A DNA stretch of 64,000 nt from Antedon mediterranea (lineage: Eukaryota > Echinodermata > Crinoidea > Comatulida > Antedonidae): positions 37,878,501 through 37,942,500 of the forward strand of contig NC_092672.1 of the NCBI RefSeq assembly GCF_964355755.1, read 5' to 3'. This document shows, one piece after another, positions 23,701 through 34,556 of the stretch (positions within the stretch are counted from its first letter, which is position 1; the number at the start of each line of letters is the position of its first letter). Made by a program: the position numbers and the translations under genes. The notes below the pieces were generated by a model that had not been told where the DNA came from, searched no databases, and saw nothing but the letters and a program-made list of their open reading frames with translations.

Positions 23701-26700
23701 GAAACCTCATGTAAATATGATTTCGCAAAGCATATACATTTTAACAGTTAGTTTGGGTTCCAGACGGAGTTTTGTCTGAATTTTAATAAAAAAGCTAAAT
23801 ATTTTTGCACATATGGCGCTTCATACGTATACTACTTGAGTTTTAATAAAAGAAATTAAATAAAAAAGACATTGAATACAGACTTGGGGCAAAGTCTATG
23901 TAACAGTCTAGACTCGTTTGAAGAAATTGTAGAACGTAGAAATAGCACGTAGAAATTGTAGCACGTAGAAATTGTAGCACGTAGAAATTGTAGCACGTCA
24001 CAAGTTATGGTAAGTAAGTAGGTAATAATATTGATTGCTTTCCAAGAACAGTACAATTTATAAAACAGCATAATATTTAAATGAAAATAAATCACTACAA
24101 AACTAGTTTGCAAACAAAAATATTTAGTAAAGTAATAATATTAAATGTAAATAAAGCTTTATTATAATCAATTACTTGTAGGCCTATATGAACCAATGTG
24201 CTGCAGCCATAAAAGTCTGAAAAACCAACTGATAAAAAGTGTAAGCTCTAAAGTAAGTCTATATACACGACGAAAACTGTGAGACAAATCTGGCAGTAAA
24301 CATGCTTTTTATTTTTCTGATTATGAAACACATATAACACTCTTGAGTTGAGTTGCCCTAAACATCTGTAGTTATTTCGAGACTTTTCGATGTTTGTCTG
24401 AAATAAAAGTTCAAGTAGTACACGTATGAAACGCCATATGTGACTAAATATTTATCTTTTAAATAATATTAAGACTAATAACACTCTCCTGAACTTTTTG
24501 TTTGTTTTATCTTTATACTGGGTGACCTCTTCAGTCAAAGACTGATCTCCCAGAGGGCCCAGTTGGTGATCAGTGGCTGTGATGTACTAATACACCGGGG
24601 TAACCCCCTACTCGTCTCGAAAGATGTACTAGGTTCTTTAAAGTGCACACGAGCAAGTTGTGTACACTGGACCTACGGTTTATAGTCCTTATCCGAGAAG
24701 ACTCGTTCTACCACCAGAACCATGGAGCGAGTGAGTCTCGAACCCCTGCCGATGTTATGGCTACGTGATTACGGTTCCACTGTCTTAACCGCTCGGCCAC
24801 TCACTCACTAACTAAGATAGGCCTACTGTCTGGAACCATGGATGAAGTATACTTATTGACTTTAGATGTCACTAGACGTTGAAAATAAAGAAAACTTATC
24901 ATATGCATACATTAAAACAAATTGTTGAATGAATATTATTTAAAGAATAATTTATGTTCTTACCATATAAATATTGGATACCAATTCTATCATCATCTGG
25001 TAAAGTGAACGATGCCTGATAGCCTTGATATGCAGGATACATGAGTGATTTGTCTACGTTAGAGTGTTTCAAACCGAGGGAGTGTCCAATCTCGTGAGCG
25101 GCAACTTGAAAAAGGTTAAAGTCTACAAAAAAGCATAATTGTAAATGGTCTTACTTATACTAAGATAGGCCTACTGTCTGGAACCATGGATGAAGTATAC
25201 TTATTGACTTGAGGAACTGGCACAGTGCCAGATCTTTTATTGTAGGACGCAACGCGCGAAATGACACAAGCGCTCTGCAAGTAATTTGACCAATCACGGT
25301 CTAATACTGTTGTATAACCTAGATTGAATAATATACTAACCAGTCGTTGATTTCTGAGTAAATACTTCATCATCATCAAAATGAACGTCACCAGCTAGGT
25401 CTCCAAAAGTGCCCGGTAAATATGCATGAGCCAATAAACCCCTTGGGCCATCAAATGGATACAGATCTCCGTGATAACCGGATCCAAAGCTCAATTCAAT
25501 ATCCGCTTTTTTGGATTCAATTCTAACGAATTGTAAAGGCGTAACGTCACTCCACACTCTGAATGCTCTAGCTATTATTTCATCGACATCATCATTAGTT
25601 AACAATCCTTTGCGATTCTTCGGATAAGTTTTAATCCTGAAAAAAAGAAGTAATTATTATGTACCGGTATATACAATTATTATTTGGATTGGTTGTTTGC
25701 TATAGTGGAGCTGTAGTTTGGTGGTTAATGTGTGCTTGCCTCCTAATTCCAAGGTCCAGGGTTCAATCCCAACCTAGTGCCGAAGTTATAACTCACGACT
25801 CTTTCAACTTCACTCACTAAGCCTCAAATAAGACTTAGTGTTTATAAGCACGATTAATTAAAATAGTTTCCATCCTGGAATTGGCGAGTTACTCGCTTTC
25901 GGATGCAAATGAAATAAAGGAAAAACAAAAAATATATTTGTAACTCATACGAAAGATAATTGATTGAGCACGAACATATTAACATATTGGAACATTATAT
26001 GTTACGGAAGCTGTAAATTGTAATTTAGAGCAAAACATAGCCAAATGGTCTGTCACTGGTCAGACAATAATTATATTTTTGGTTAAATGTAATTGTTTAA
26101 TAATTATTTCACTTAGGCCTATAGAAATATAAGTGAAATCATTATTTTTGTTTGTTTTTTCTACGGAAGTGAAAAACTTATTTAAATGCACAATGTCCTA
26201 TTCAAAGTCAAATTTTATTAATTTTCATTTTTCATGTTTTTTGGAGGACAATTATACATCTTTAAATATTTAAAATAAAAGGTACATTCATTTTTACCTG
26301 TAAGTAAGGTTCTGTTTTTCCCATTTTTCACCTGCAATGGCGTATCGTTTGTTTAGCCTGCCGCCAAGACTGTTGCCATCCTCATTTGGTATCGTTGGGT
26401 CTGGCACACCACATCGGGGTTTGTCCATTTGTTCAAGTGTTTCAGCGTCAATTTCTCCTGTCACGCGTATACCGTAAAATGTCTGGAATTGCGTAATTGC
26501 TTTTTTCATTCTGTCACTCTCCCTGATCTCCGATGGACCCATCGTACCATCATTTGGCAGATATCCAAATTTTTTTAGAAAAGTCTATTTAAAAAAAACA
26601 TAACATTTTCATTTTTCTGTCACTCTGTCTTATTAATCTCAGATGGACCCATCGTACCATCATTTGGCAGATATCCAAATTTTTTTTGAAAAGTCTATTT

Positions 26701-27872
26701 AAAAAAACATAACATTTTCATTTTTCTGTCACTCTGTCTTATTAATCTCAGATGGACCCATCGTACCATCATTTGGCAGATATCCAATTTTTTTTAGAAA
26801 AGTCTATTAAAAAAAAAACATAAAATTTTCATTTTTCTGTCACTCTGTCTTATTAATCTCAGATGGACCCATCGTACCATCATTTGGCAGATATCCAAAT
26901 TTTTTTAGAAAAGTCTATTTAAAAAAAACAATAACATTTTCATTTTTCTGTCACTCTGTCTTATTAATCTCAGATGGACCCATCGTACCATCATTTGGCA
27001 GATATCCAAAGTTTTGTAGAAAACTCTATTTAAAAAACATAAAATTATTCATGAAAAATATTGCTACATTTTTATTTTTTAACCAACGAAATAGTTATGG
27101 TATTGTACAGAGACACATTTATTATTTATTTCAGTCACTGTCAAGATTTATCAGCATACGCTGTTTAGGGTCACTCCCTATAAATAAGGTAAAATTAAAA
27201 AAAAAATAAATTTCATTAAAGTCATGTTTAGCTTTTGAAGAACTTTAAAAACTTCGCGTCTTATTGAATCGCAAATAAAAAAAGTAATGTCTGAACAGCG
27301 CATGCGCTTCTTAATCCAGCTGAACGCAACGCAGGAACGTAACGTAAGTACCTTTTACTAGTCTTGTTCCAGACGGAGTTTGTTTTAATATTAGGTACAT
27401 ATTATTATACGTATACTACTTGAGTTTCAGACAAAAATCGAAATAAAAACAAATAAATAAAAAAAGACAATGAATACACAGACTTGGAGCAAGTCTAATC
27501 TTTTATCAACACGGTTGATCATCCGAACTGTCACCCTTTGATTGGTAAACTTTATAACTTACGTTGCGCATACGCCGTTGCGAAACCTAATGATGTAAGC
27601 GCAACGTAAGTGATTTGACCAATCACACGCAATGGATTATTCACTTGTCATTGGTCAATTCGCTTGAGTTGCGCCACGCCCTTACGTTGCGTCTCTAGGT
27701 ACAGTTTTATAGAGTTTATGCAAACTGCCTACGGTCTTATATTACCTACCTGAGTTTGCATAACTTCATCGTCAGTAGCTGACGACTGAGTATGATGATC
27801 AGCATGCGTAACAACAAAACAGGCGCATGTTATGCCAAAGGTGCATAACACTAAATACTTCAAAATCGCCAT
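20758..27872 (-). CDS. GPI-type matrix metalloproteinase, copy b
   Basis: Eight exons: 27872-27750, 26584-26298, 25636-25341, 25122-24964, 23689-23577, 23232-23088, 21942-21670 and 20978-20758 (538 aa). Exons 2, 3, 4 and 7 are the same length as in copy a. Signal peptide [19 protein letters not shown]; cysteine switch PRCGVPD; zinc site [12 protein letters not shown]; Met-turn SLMYP; hemopexin domain between CNQAF and FLGCRAQ; C-terminal hydrophobic tail after [10 protein letters not shown] as in copy a. The pro/catalytic junction [13 protein letters not shown] again lacks a canonical furin site. All catalytic residues are present, so it looks active. Oddity: the acceptor and first codons of exon 2 are repeated in tandem in intron 1 (26585-27040). 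The longer pre-propeptide ([12 protein letters not shown]) differs from copy a. Confidence 0.92.
21390..21650 (+). mobile_element. tRNA-derived SINE, family 1
   Basis: A tRNA-like head with GGCTTGGTGGTTATGATGCG (box A-like) and GGGTTCCAGTCC (box B-like). The tail contains CTTTGAGAAGGATAGTGAAT. Related copies: 25705-25925 (+), 48296-48500 (-), and tails at 5375-5450 (-) and 43245-43340 (+). Confidence 0.65.
22010..22258 (-). pseudogene. LINE reverse-transcriptase C-terminal remnant
   Basis: On the minus strand a decayed frame reads [18 protein letters not shown] after NRISDN. This is the typical end of a non-LTR reverse transcriptase ORF (W-N-x-LP-x-x-VV...FK). A TGA replaces the expected Trp codon, and a TAG follows KQFKK. 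In MMP-b intron 6, next to a MITE A copy. Confidence 0.65.
22263..22398. mobile_element. MITE family A
   Basis: GTCTACACTATCAAATTTTA on the left and ACATTTTTTTGACACATAGC on the right. Outermost left bases lost. Confidence 0.8.
22637..23055. mobile_element. MITE family B, two tandem copies
   Basis: Two nearly identical copies (22637-22823 and 22824 to about 23005), each starting CTTAAGCTTGGTTCCCACTAG-like and holding GACAGTTAGCAATCACAAGC. An extra right end (to 23055) finishes GTCCTAGTGGGAACCAAGCT. They lie about 30 bp from MMP-b exon 6. Confidence 0.9.
23757..23905. repeat. Dispersed repeat F
   Basis: TTCCAGACGGAGTTTTGTCT, then TTCATACGTATACTACTTGA, then CAGACTTGGGGCAAAGTCT. Same order as at 11465 and 27365. 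Confidence 0.7.
23935..24000. repeat. Short tandem repeat, 16-bp unit
   Basis: Four copies of GTAGAAATTGTAGCAC or a close variant. Confidence 0.85.
24519..24808 (-). mobile_element. tRNA-Ser/Leu-like SINE, family 2
   Basis: On the minus strand it starts GAGTGAGTGGCCGAGCGGTT (type II tRNA box A) and has GGGGTTCGAGACTCACTCGC (box B). The tail includes TGTACACAACTTGCTC and AGAGGTCACCCAG. The plus-strand copy is at 49455-49815. Confidence 0.75.
25705..25925 (+). mobile_element. tRNA-derived SINE, family 1
   Basis: GCTGTAGTTTGGTGGTTAAT with GGTCCAGGGTTCAATCCCAA (box B), then a tail with GGCGAGTTACTCGCTTTCGG and AATGAAATAAAGGAAAA. Confidence 0.7.
26585..27040 (-). repeat. Tandem copies of the MMP-b exon 2 acceptor and first codons
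   Basis: About four units of 115-120 bp. Each repeats, in gene orientation, the intron end (T-run then AAATAG), the codons for [20 protein letters not shown], and then a stretch reading into a stop. The real exon 2 is the most downstream copy. Copies keep the AG acceptor but have no donor; the unit closes where exon AGTGACAGAATGAAAA meets intron AATGAAAATG. Confidence 0.9.
27365..27500. repeat. Dispersed repeat F
   Basis: TTCCAGACGGAGTTTG, TATACGTATACTACTTGAG, CAGACTTGGAGCAAGTCT. Confidence 0.65.
27550..27715. mobile_element. MITE family B, degraded
   Basis: Palindromic core TTTGACCAATCACACGCAAT with TTGTCATTGGTCAATTCGCT, ending in TTACGTTGCGTCTCTAGG. Confidence 0.65.
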
Positions 27873-27950
27873 AGTAAATCTTCTTGTTCTCTCTTCGTTG
27901 TGCAGTTAATTCGGGATAGCAAATAATAAATAATATCAGTTCAGCTGTCT

Positions 27951-27960
27951 TATTTATATA
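27951..27960 (-). promoter_or_regulatory. TATA box of MMP-b
   Basis: Minus strand TATATAAATA, followed by AGACAGCTGAAC and ATTATTTATTATTTGCTATC, about 80 bp before the ATG. Conserved with MMP-a. Confidence 0.6.
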
Positions 27961-28131
27961 GTTTTATAAGGTGAATGTATACCACATCAGGAAGGATACA
28001 TATTCATGATTATGGGAATTATTCAACATACAATCGATTATAGTATGTTACTATGAAATTTGTGGGTAGGCCTACGTACTATTAGTCGGTATGACGAAAA
28101 GACAATGAACTTATTATGATATTATTATTAT

Positions 28132-29462
28132 TATTATAAACTTTATGTGACATAACAAATGTGATTTGCACATATAATTATGGACATGATAATTTGAACT
28201 TATTGATAGTTTTAATTCTAAACACTGTGAAAACACTTCCTCTTTTAGTGTTTTTCAATTAAATGCAAGAAGCCTAGTTAAGCATTTTGACGAAATCAAT
28301 GATTTTGTAAACATTATGAATCACAAATTTACGGCATTATGTTTTTCAGAGACTTTTTTTTAATAATAGTAAAACAATTTGTTCTTTTTACAGTATGGCC
28401 GGTTAAAATATTATATATATATTACAGAAATCAAGAACTGATAGGCCTGGTGGTGGTGTCGCTATATATCTTGATCGGAGACATCAATACAAATTGCGTA
28501 ATGATCTTTCTTCTATTATTTCCAACAATTCTGAATCCATCTTCATTGAAATTAAAGCCCAACCAAAAAATATAATCCTTTCTGTAATACTGTATACCGA
28601 AACCCTGAATTACCTGTAAACTCTTTCAATACAAATATTTCAAAAATTCTCGAAATTATACACAATGAAAACAAAACTGCATACCTTACTGGGGATTTCA
28701 ATATTAACTTACTAAATTCCCGACTAAATTGCAATTCACACAAACGTCCGAATTTATCAGTACTTTAATTTTTCAATCTCATACCAAAAGTCTTTTTCAT
28801 AATTTTCGAATTCTTAATATTTATGATTTGAATAAAGTCCAAATAGCTGCCTTTATGTACAGAGTAGGCCTACACAAGCAAACACTGCCTTCATATCTAA
28901 ACAATTTATTCATTTCTACTTCTTCTGTTCACAATTATTCAACTAGATTTTCTGCTAACAATTTTTATTCTATATCACCCTGCAATTCCCAACTTAGACT
29001 ACATTCCATTTTTTATGCTGGCCCCAAATTATGGCAATTTATTTCCAAGTTAAACTTAGATAAAACATCAGTTAATACCTTTTTAAGCGTGCGTTTAAAC
29101 TGTCTCTGATCTCGATATATGTAAATACCACTCTACTTATTTATTATTTATTATAGGCCTATATCATACAATATATATATGAAACATGGAATAATTTCTT
29201 TTTTGTATACTGCCTTACTTATTTACTTATTTATTTATTTACTTATTTATTCAATGCTTTTATATTTATTGTAATTATTATTATTGTCTAAGGTTGCTTA
29301 TAAGCTTAAAGATCTATGCTCTGCACAGATCTTAATATATGCATCCTCCATGTACTAGGTTGTAGTAGTATGTGGAAAATAAATTAAATTGAATTGAATT
29401 GGGCATATATCAATACCACACTTTTTATGTCAAACTAGTTTGATAATGCAGATAGAGCTTTA
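28132..29462. mobile_element. MITE family A split by a LINE insertion
   Basis: Left part (ACTTTATGTGACATAACAAA to GGACATGATAAT, 28132-28187) and right part (GGGCATATATCAATACCACA to GATAATGCAGATAGAGCTTT, 29401-29462) together make one MITE A in family order. The LINE fragment fills the gap. Confidence 0.75.
28190..29400 (+). mobile_element. Internally deleted non-LTR retrotransposon (LINE)
   Basis: A decayed endonuclease-like N-terminal part (QLNARSLVKHFDEIN, then RPGGGVAIYLDRRHQYK, then YLTGDFNIN) runs to about 28740. It jumps directly to the end of a reverse transcriptase ORF (FMYRVGLHKQTLPSYLNNLF, then STRFSANNF, ending near 29109). The RT core is missing. The 3' end has ATTTATT- and GAATTGAATTG-type simple repeats. 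CR1/L2-like placement is a guess. Confidence 0.75.
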
Positions 29463-30054
29463 GTCAAAGATTTCGATAAATTCTCCCAGTGAATCGATCA
29501 AAACAGGCTCAAGATCTGATAATTGTGTTTTTATCCTTAATTATTTGTTCTTTTTTCTTCGATTTATGGTTAAAGTGACCATGAAACGGGATGCAAACAC
29601 AATGATTGAAAGGGCTTTTTTTTATGTTGCGTCGGCGTCGCTTTAAGGCCTATTTCCAACACTATTGCCTGTTAAACAAATACATTAATGTGTGTGCACA
29701 ACATAATTCATGTTACGATTAATACAAACGTTGATTATCTTACAGTAGTAAAACAATGTAATGATTGATGATTATGGGGTAGTGGTTGTACGAGGGAAAC
29801 AATACTGGCGGCGGTATTGGCAATTTCTTGGTAATGTTAATGATGACGTAACAATTATTATCTACACCATTATGATTTTATTTTCCGTTAGTCGAAAGCT
29901 TAATTGCTCAGCATTTTTTTTTCTAAGGCTCTTTACGTTTACGCCTTGTGTCTGATCGCTCCAAATTCATTTTAATTTGCGAATCAATCGAAGGTATAGT
30001 AAGTTTAATACGACATTACACGTCTTCTTCAACAGTGTGCTTTTGTATTTCAAG

Positions 30055-30360
30055 ATTAATAAGATGACTCTCTCAATATGGGTGATAAGTAATAGTCCTA
30101 CCCTCAAATTATGTGACTGTGTATAAAAGAAAACAACGAAATACCATGAATAAGTATGACTTAATTTAGTCCCTCACTTATGGCTCTCTCAATATGGGTG
30201 ATAAGTAATAGTCCTACCCTCGAATTATGTGACTGTGTATAAAAGAAAACCACGAAATACCATGAATAAGTATGACATAATTTAGTCTCTCACTTATGGC
30301 TCTTTCAATATGGGTGATGAGACCCTCGAATTATTTTACTGTGTATAAAAGAAAAAACAA
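30055..30360 (+). repeat. Three tandem copies of a TATAAAAG-bearing block
   Basis: Blocks near 30060, 30180 and 30298 share CTCTCAATATGGGTGAT, CCCTCGAATTATGTGACTGT and GTATAAAAGAAAA. A single copy stands upstream of MMP-a at about 17850-17920. The motif looks like a plus-strand TATA box, but no transcript can be assigned. Confidence 0.7.
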
Positions 30361-30404
30361 AGGAAATAATAATAGATATAAATGTCGAATAACTTAATTT
30401 AAGT

Positions 30405-30475
30405 GTATGACTTAATTTAAGTGTATGACTTATTTTAAGTGTATGACTTATTTTAAGTGTATGACTTATTTTAAT
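30405..30475. repeat. 18-bp tandem repeat
   Basis: Four or more copies of GTATGACTTATTTTAAGT. Confidence 0.85.
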
Positions 30476-31116
30476 TAAACTGGCAATGAATCACCTCCTT
30501 TGCCATATAAATCATGACAATGTGACAATGTCATAACATTATGACGATATTATGCCCTATATTCATGTGTCCATAACATAAGTGGGTTATGGCCTACAAA
30601 CAATCAATTATTCGATATTTGGTCTATTCAACACGTTTAATGTTGCATGTTGAAAGACTTCAGCGCTGGGCGTACAACCAACCAACCAGTTGTTTGGTTG
30701 ACTACGTTGTTTTCGTTTGTTATTGTGTTGCTAAAAGTTTCGTAGTAGTAATTGAATTTAGGGTTTTAATACATTTTTTGAAACAACAAAAGCGTGGTAC
30801 CGGTTTTGGAGGGTACAAACAACGTGTCGTGGTATAATATCTTTATGCGCTCAAACGTGCGAAATGTGTATACAGTTCGACGCAAACGTGCAATAACTCG
30901 TTAGCACTGTGTTACGTGTAACCACACCACCAAGCACGGTTCTTAATCATGTTGAGACGACGTCAATATTTAGTCATATTAATTATGAATCACATAATTG
31001 GGGGATAATAATGGTAGTGTTGTTTTATTTGTGACCAAGTGAGACTAAACAAAATGCCAATGTGCTTTATCGTTATCACCATATTTTAATTGTTTTTTAC
31101 TGTCGTCACATATCTT

Positions 31117-31325
31117 TTAAAGCTTGGTTCTCACTTGGCAACGCAACGCAAGGACGTATGCGCAACGCAAGGACGTATGCGCAACTCAAGGACGTATGCG
31201 CAACGCAAGGACGTATGCGCAACAAAAGCGCGTTGATCAATCCAAGCGACAGTAGTAAGATAATTCATCATTTGGTTTGGTCAATACTTACTCTTGCGGT
31301 GCGTCTCCTAGTGGGAACCAAGCTT
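31117..31325. mobile_element. MITE family B with an internal expansion
   Basis: AAGCTTGGTTCTCACTTGG to CTCCTAGTGGGAACCAAGCT. Four tandem copies of GCAACGCAAGGACGTATGC sit in the left arm only. Confidence 0.85.
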
Positions 31326-32414
31326 ACGAATTCAAGTGAATAGTATCGCTATTTGTACTCTTAAACTATACAAATGAGGTAACTTAACTGAGCTACAACA
31401 TTTGACGAGCGCATCTTTGCAATAAGCCTCTCAAATAGGCCTGGTCCAACAATACATATTGTAAACAAACATTATTTCTTTTTTTTTCTATTAATGTAGG
31501 TCTAATGTGGTATGTTTCAATATGAATACCGCACATGCTAACAGAACAAATGTTATTCTAACCTCACACGCGGATGTAGGCCCTGTAAGCTAGAACAGGT
31601 AGTTGGCTTCCTGTAACCCTGACACTTACAAGTTATATATTCTCTCCAAATAAGGTATAACTGTGTCATTGGGTAGTGGTTGTGGCCTACTGAAGGAAAC
31701 CAACAATAAACGGATTGTATATTAAACATCGAATGATGTGTATCTATGATATAACAGGATAGGGGTTAGGCAACCTGCCAGTAGAAGAAACAGACGCACA
31801 ACCTATAACTCAGATGCTCAAAGGGCTACGGGCTTACACAGCATTTATTATCAAATATATACAAATATTTAAAATGTGTTGTTGGTACACAGACAAAGTT
31901 CTTAAATTTTTTTAAAAAGGTTAAAAAAACATACCGACAAAAGAGAAATTCCAATAACAAAAAAAAAAGCAAACAAAGAGAGTGGCAAAAATGAAGGAGT
32001 GCCTATAAACTTATATATACTTATACTACAATACAAATGGGAAATTGCAGCACGTTTTCCCCCTCCGTGGATATCATGACTCGGCAAGTTTCTAATGTTT
32101 GTTCCTCTCTCACAGGTTTAACACCAATTGCTCTTTCGAAACGATTTAGATATACTACAGTATACAGTACTAAATTTATCTTATCAATATAGGTAGGCGA
32201 CTTCCATTAGAACTTTACGCCGCCATGACTTAACATAGAGGGCGCCGTAAACGAAAGTGATAATGACAAGTTGTCTGTTTCCAAGAAAAAATTCTTGCAT
32301 TTCATTGGTCAAAAGTATAGCGCGTTGAGGTTGACCGCTTATTTAATTATGTTGATATTCATATTCCTATAGACTCACCACCACCAAAGGGTGTGTGAGT
32401 TCTATGGAACGCCG

Positions 32415-32453
32415 CACAGTGGGCCAGAATCAATTCAAAGTGTGCCAAAAGTC
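32415..32453 (+). repeat. Left TIR of the Transib-like element, RSS-like
   Basis: CACAGTG heptamer at 32415-32421, 23-bp spacer, CCAAAAGTC at 32445-32453. The nonamer matches 6 of 9 positions of ACAAAAACC. Confidence 0.8.
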
Positions 32454-33599
32454 CAAAATGGTAAATGTGGCATTCCGAACTTTTTAATATTGGATTAGGA
32501 AGAAGACATCTTAAATTATATAAATCCACTAATAATTTAATTTTTTGTAAATTTTAATAGTGTCTTGTAACCATGGAAACTTGAAGAAACCATGACATTT
32601 CACTTAAAATGAGCAAAAACAACAGTTTTGATAAATTCGCTGTTATTTTTTCTTGAAAAAAGCAATGGATTTGATACTGCATGAAATTGTCTGTTATTAA
32701 TAATATTAGGCAGTAAAATAACATTTTCGATTATTGCTTTATTTTAGGGTTAAAAGTCACAAAATATAGCCCAAAAAATACCCAAAAATCGTATTTTTAA
32801 AGTAAAACGACTAAAATAGTTTGGATTCGCGTCGATTCGCGCGCTAATTTGGACATTAGTATTTCGAGCAAAGCTTGAGCTTTACGTTAATACCAAATTT
32901 GGCTGCGAAAATTTGCGACATTGCATATAGGAAGCTATTTAAATGTCCCGTTTTAAAATAAATGTATAATGCATTTTCATTGACACATTGATGTACCGCA
33001 AGCGCACGAACTTGACGAAGAGAAAACCTTTCCACGACGCGTCTGTATTGGAAAAGAGAATGCTACCAGTGTGAGAATAAGCATTCATAAATGTAGGTAC
33101 AGGTAACATGGCCTCCATATCAAAATACAACCTTTAAAGCTGTCCATTCGGCTGGTTTAATTACCAACATTGAACTAGCCTGCAATGTATGTTTACGTAA
33201 ATTGCGTTTACATTACAATGTAAGGAATGACGAGAACATAATACCAAAATAACTTTTGGAGTATAGGCCTACTACTAAAACTATCAAACCATTTCTTTAT
33301 TATACGAAGAAGATGGTACAAGTATGGCCGTCACAAGGTTCATTTCATCAGCTATTATTAGTCAGAGAACCAGAAGAACTTCTTCATGCTGCTTCACAAG
33401 GCGTCTATTAAGACCAGCTAAAATAATCAAGTTTTATCGCTTTTCTGTACTTTTTGAACTGTTTTGATGTACATTACTTTTTGAAAGTTCATTTTTTTAT
33501 GAGAGCACGCGACTTATGGCTGTTGGCCTTGTATATGTGGAGCTACCCCAAAACAGTTGAATGATTTGGATAAACTCCCATCGTCAAGTGAAGAAGCCT

Positions 33600-34094
33600 A
33601 CAGCTATGGCTCTCGCCACTACACAAATGGAGTAGGTGCTTCAAAATGCTAATTCATATTGGTACAGAATGCCAGAAAAAAAGTGGCGTATTTCGTCTGA
33701 TAGTGAAAAAGCCCCCTGGCGCATATACCCATGTGGTCCTTCGCCAGTATTCATCCAGATCCAGATCAGAAGCCATCGTTGCCGATATGAAGAAAAGAAA
33801 TACACGATCGGTTTAAAGAAGATATAGGAATGAAAGTAGATGAACCTAAACAAGGTTCAGGAAAACAATCGCTGAAATTTGCGGGTTGGATGTAAATCTA
33901 GTACGTGTTTAGACCCTTTACAATTTGGGGACTACTGCCGAAAAACAGCAGAGTTATATATACAACTCTATCCATGGTATAAAATGCCAGTGAGTGTACA
34001 TGTTCTCCTAGTTCATGGTTCATCTATTATTTCGAGTTCTGTATTACTGATAGGTATGATGAGCGAAGAGTCTATCGATGAAAACATACAATGA
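33600..34094 (+). pseudogene. Transib/RAG1-like transposase, C-terminal remnant
   Basis: Conserved blocks occur in family order but in different frames: YRMPEKKWRI (about 33666), HDRFKEDIGMKVDEPKQGSG (about 33800), CGLDVNLVRV (about 33880), then TAELYIQLYPWYKMPVSVHV, LLVHGSSI and LLIGMMSEES (about 33948-34075). In Transib the block resembling YPWYPMP...HKxLIHG...G-x-LSEE...E-A-R-N-K corresponds to the region of RAG1 with the third catalytic acid (FHKTLAH...ASEGNESGNK); this is from memory. Stops and frameshifts separate the blocks and the final E-x-x-N-K is not intact, so it cannot be active. The N-terminal half was not recognised. Confidence 0.78.
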
Positions 34095-34556
34095 AAACAA
34101 ACGACAACATAAGTGATGTATTTCAGTCATTCAGTCAGTCAACCTATTTTCAATATTAATATTATGACATCATACTGTACATTAAAAGGATGGTTTCATT
34201 GAACTCTGTGGATCTTTAAATAATTTAAGTAGGCCTACGTTGCAATCATGGATGCAATTTAATCACACATGATATTGCAATGAGAATTAAAGTCATCTAA
34301 TCATTTTATGGCGTCTAATATATTAAGAAAATGTTCCAGTTGGATTTATTGGGTGTAATAGAAACCCTTACACTTTCAATAACGAATGTAATATCAATCG
34401 ACATAAGAATTACAAGCACATTCGCCTCAACCAATCAGAAAACACCATTTGTATTACGTCATACCTATTTAAAAATACTCCCATTAAATTCTACGAGTCT
34501 GAAAACCCCTTAGATCCTTTAAAAATTAAGGTAATCAGTATTTATTTATGCGTATA

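Larger units (their letters stand above)
27973..32414. other. Intergenic DNA upstream of MMP-b
   Basis: No functional gene seen. It holds a LINE inside a MITE, the MMP-duplication homology to about 31690, three copies of a TATAAAAG-bearing block, a decayed MITE B and a poly-A-rich stretch near 31900-31990. Beyond 31690 nothing was recognised until the Transib-like element. Confidence 0.6.

Noticed and set aside
32939-33130. 63-aa minus-strand frame inside the Transib-like element
   Set aside because: No resemblance to transposase or RAG2-like kelch motifs; treated as chance.
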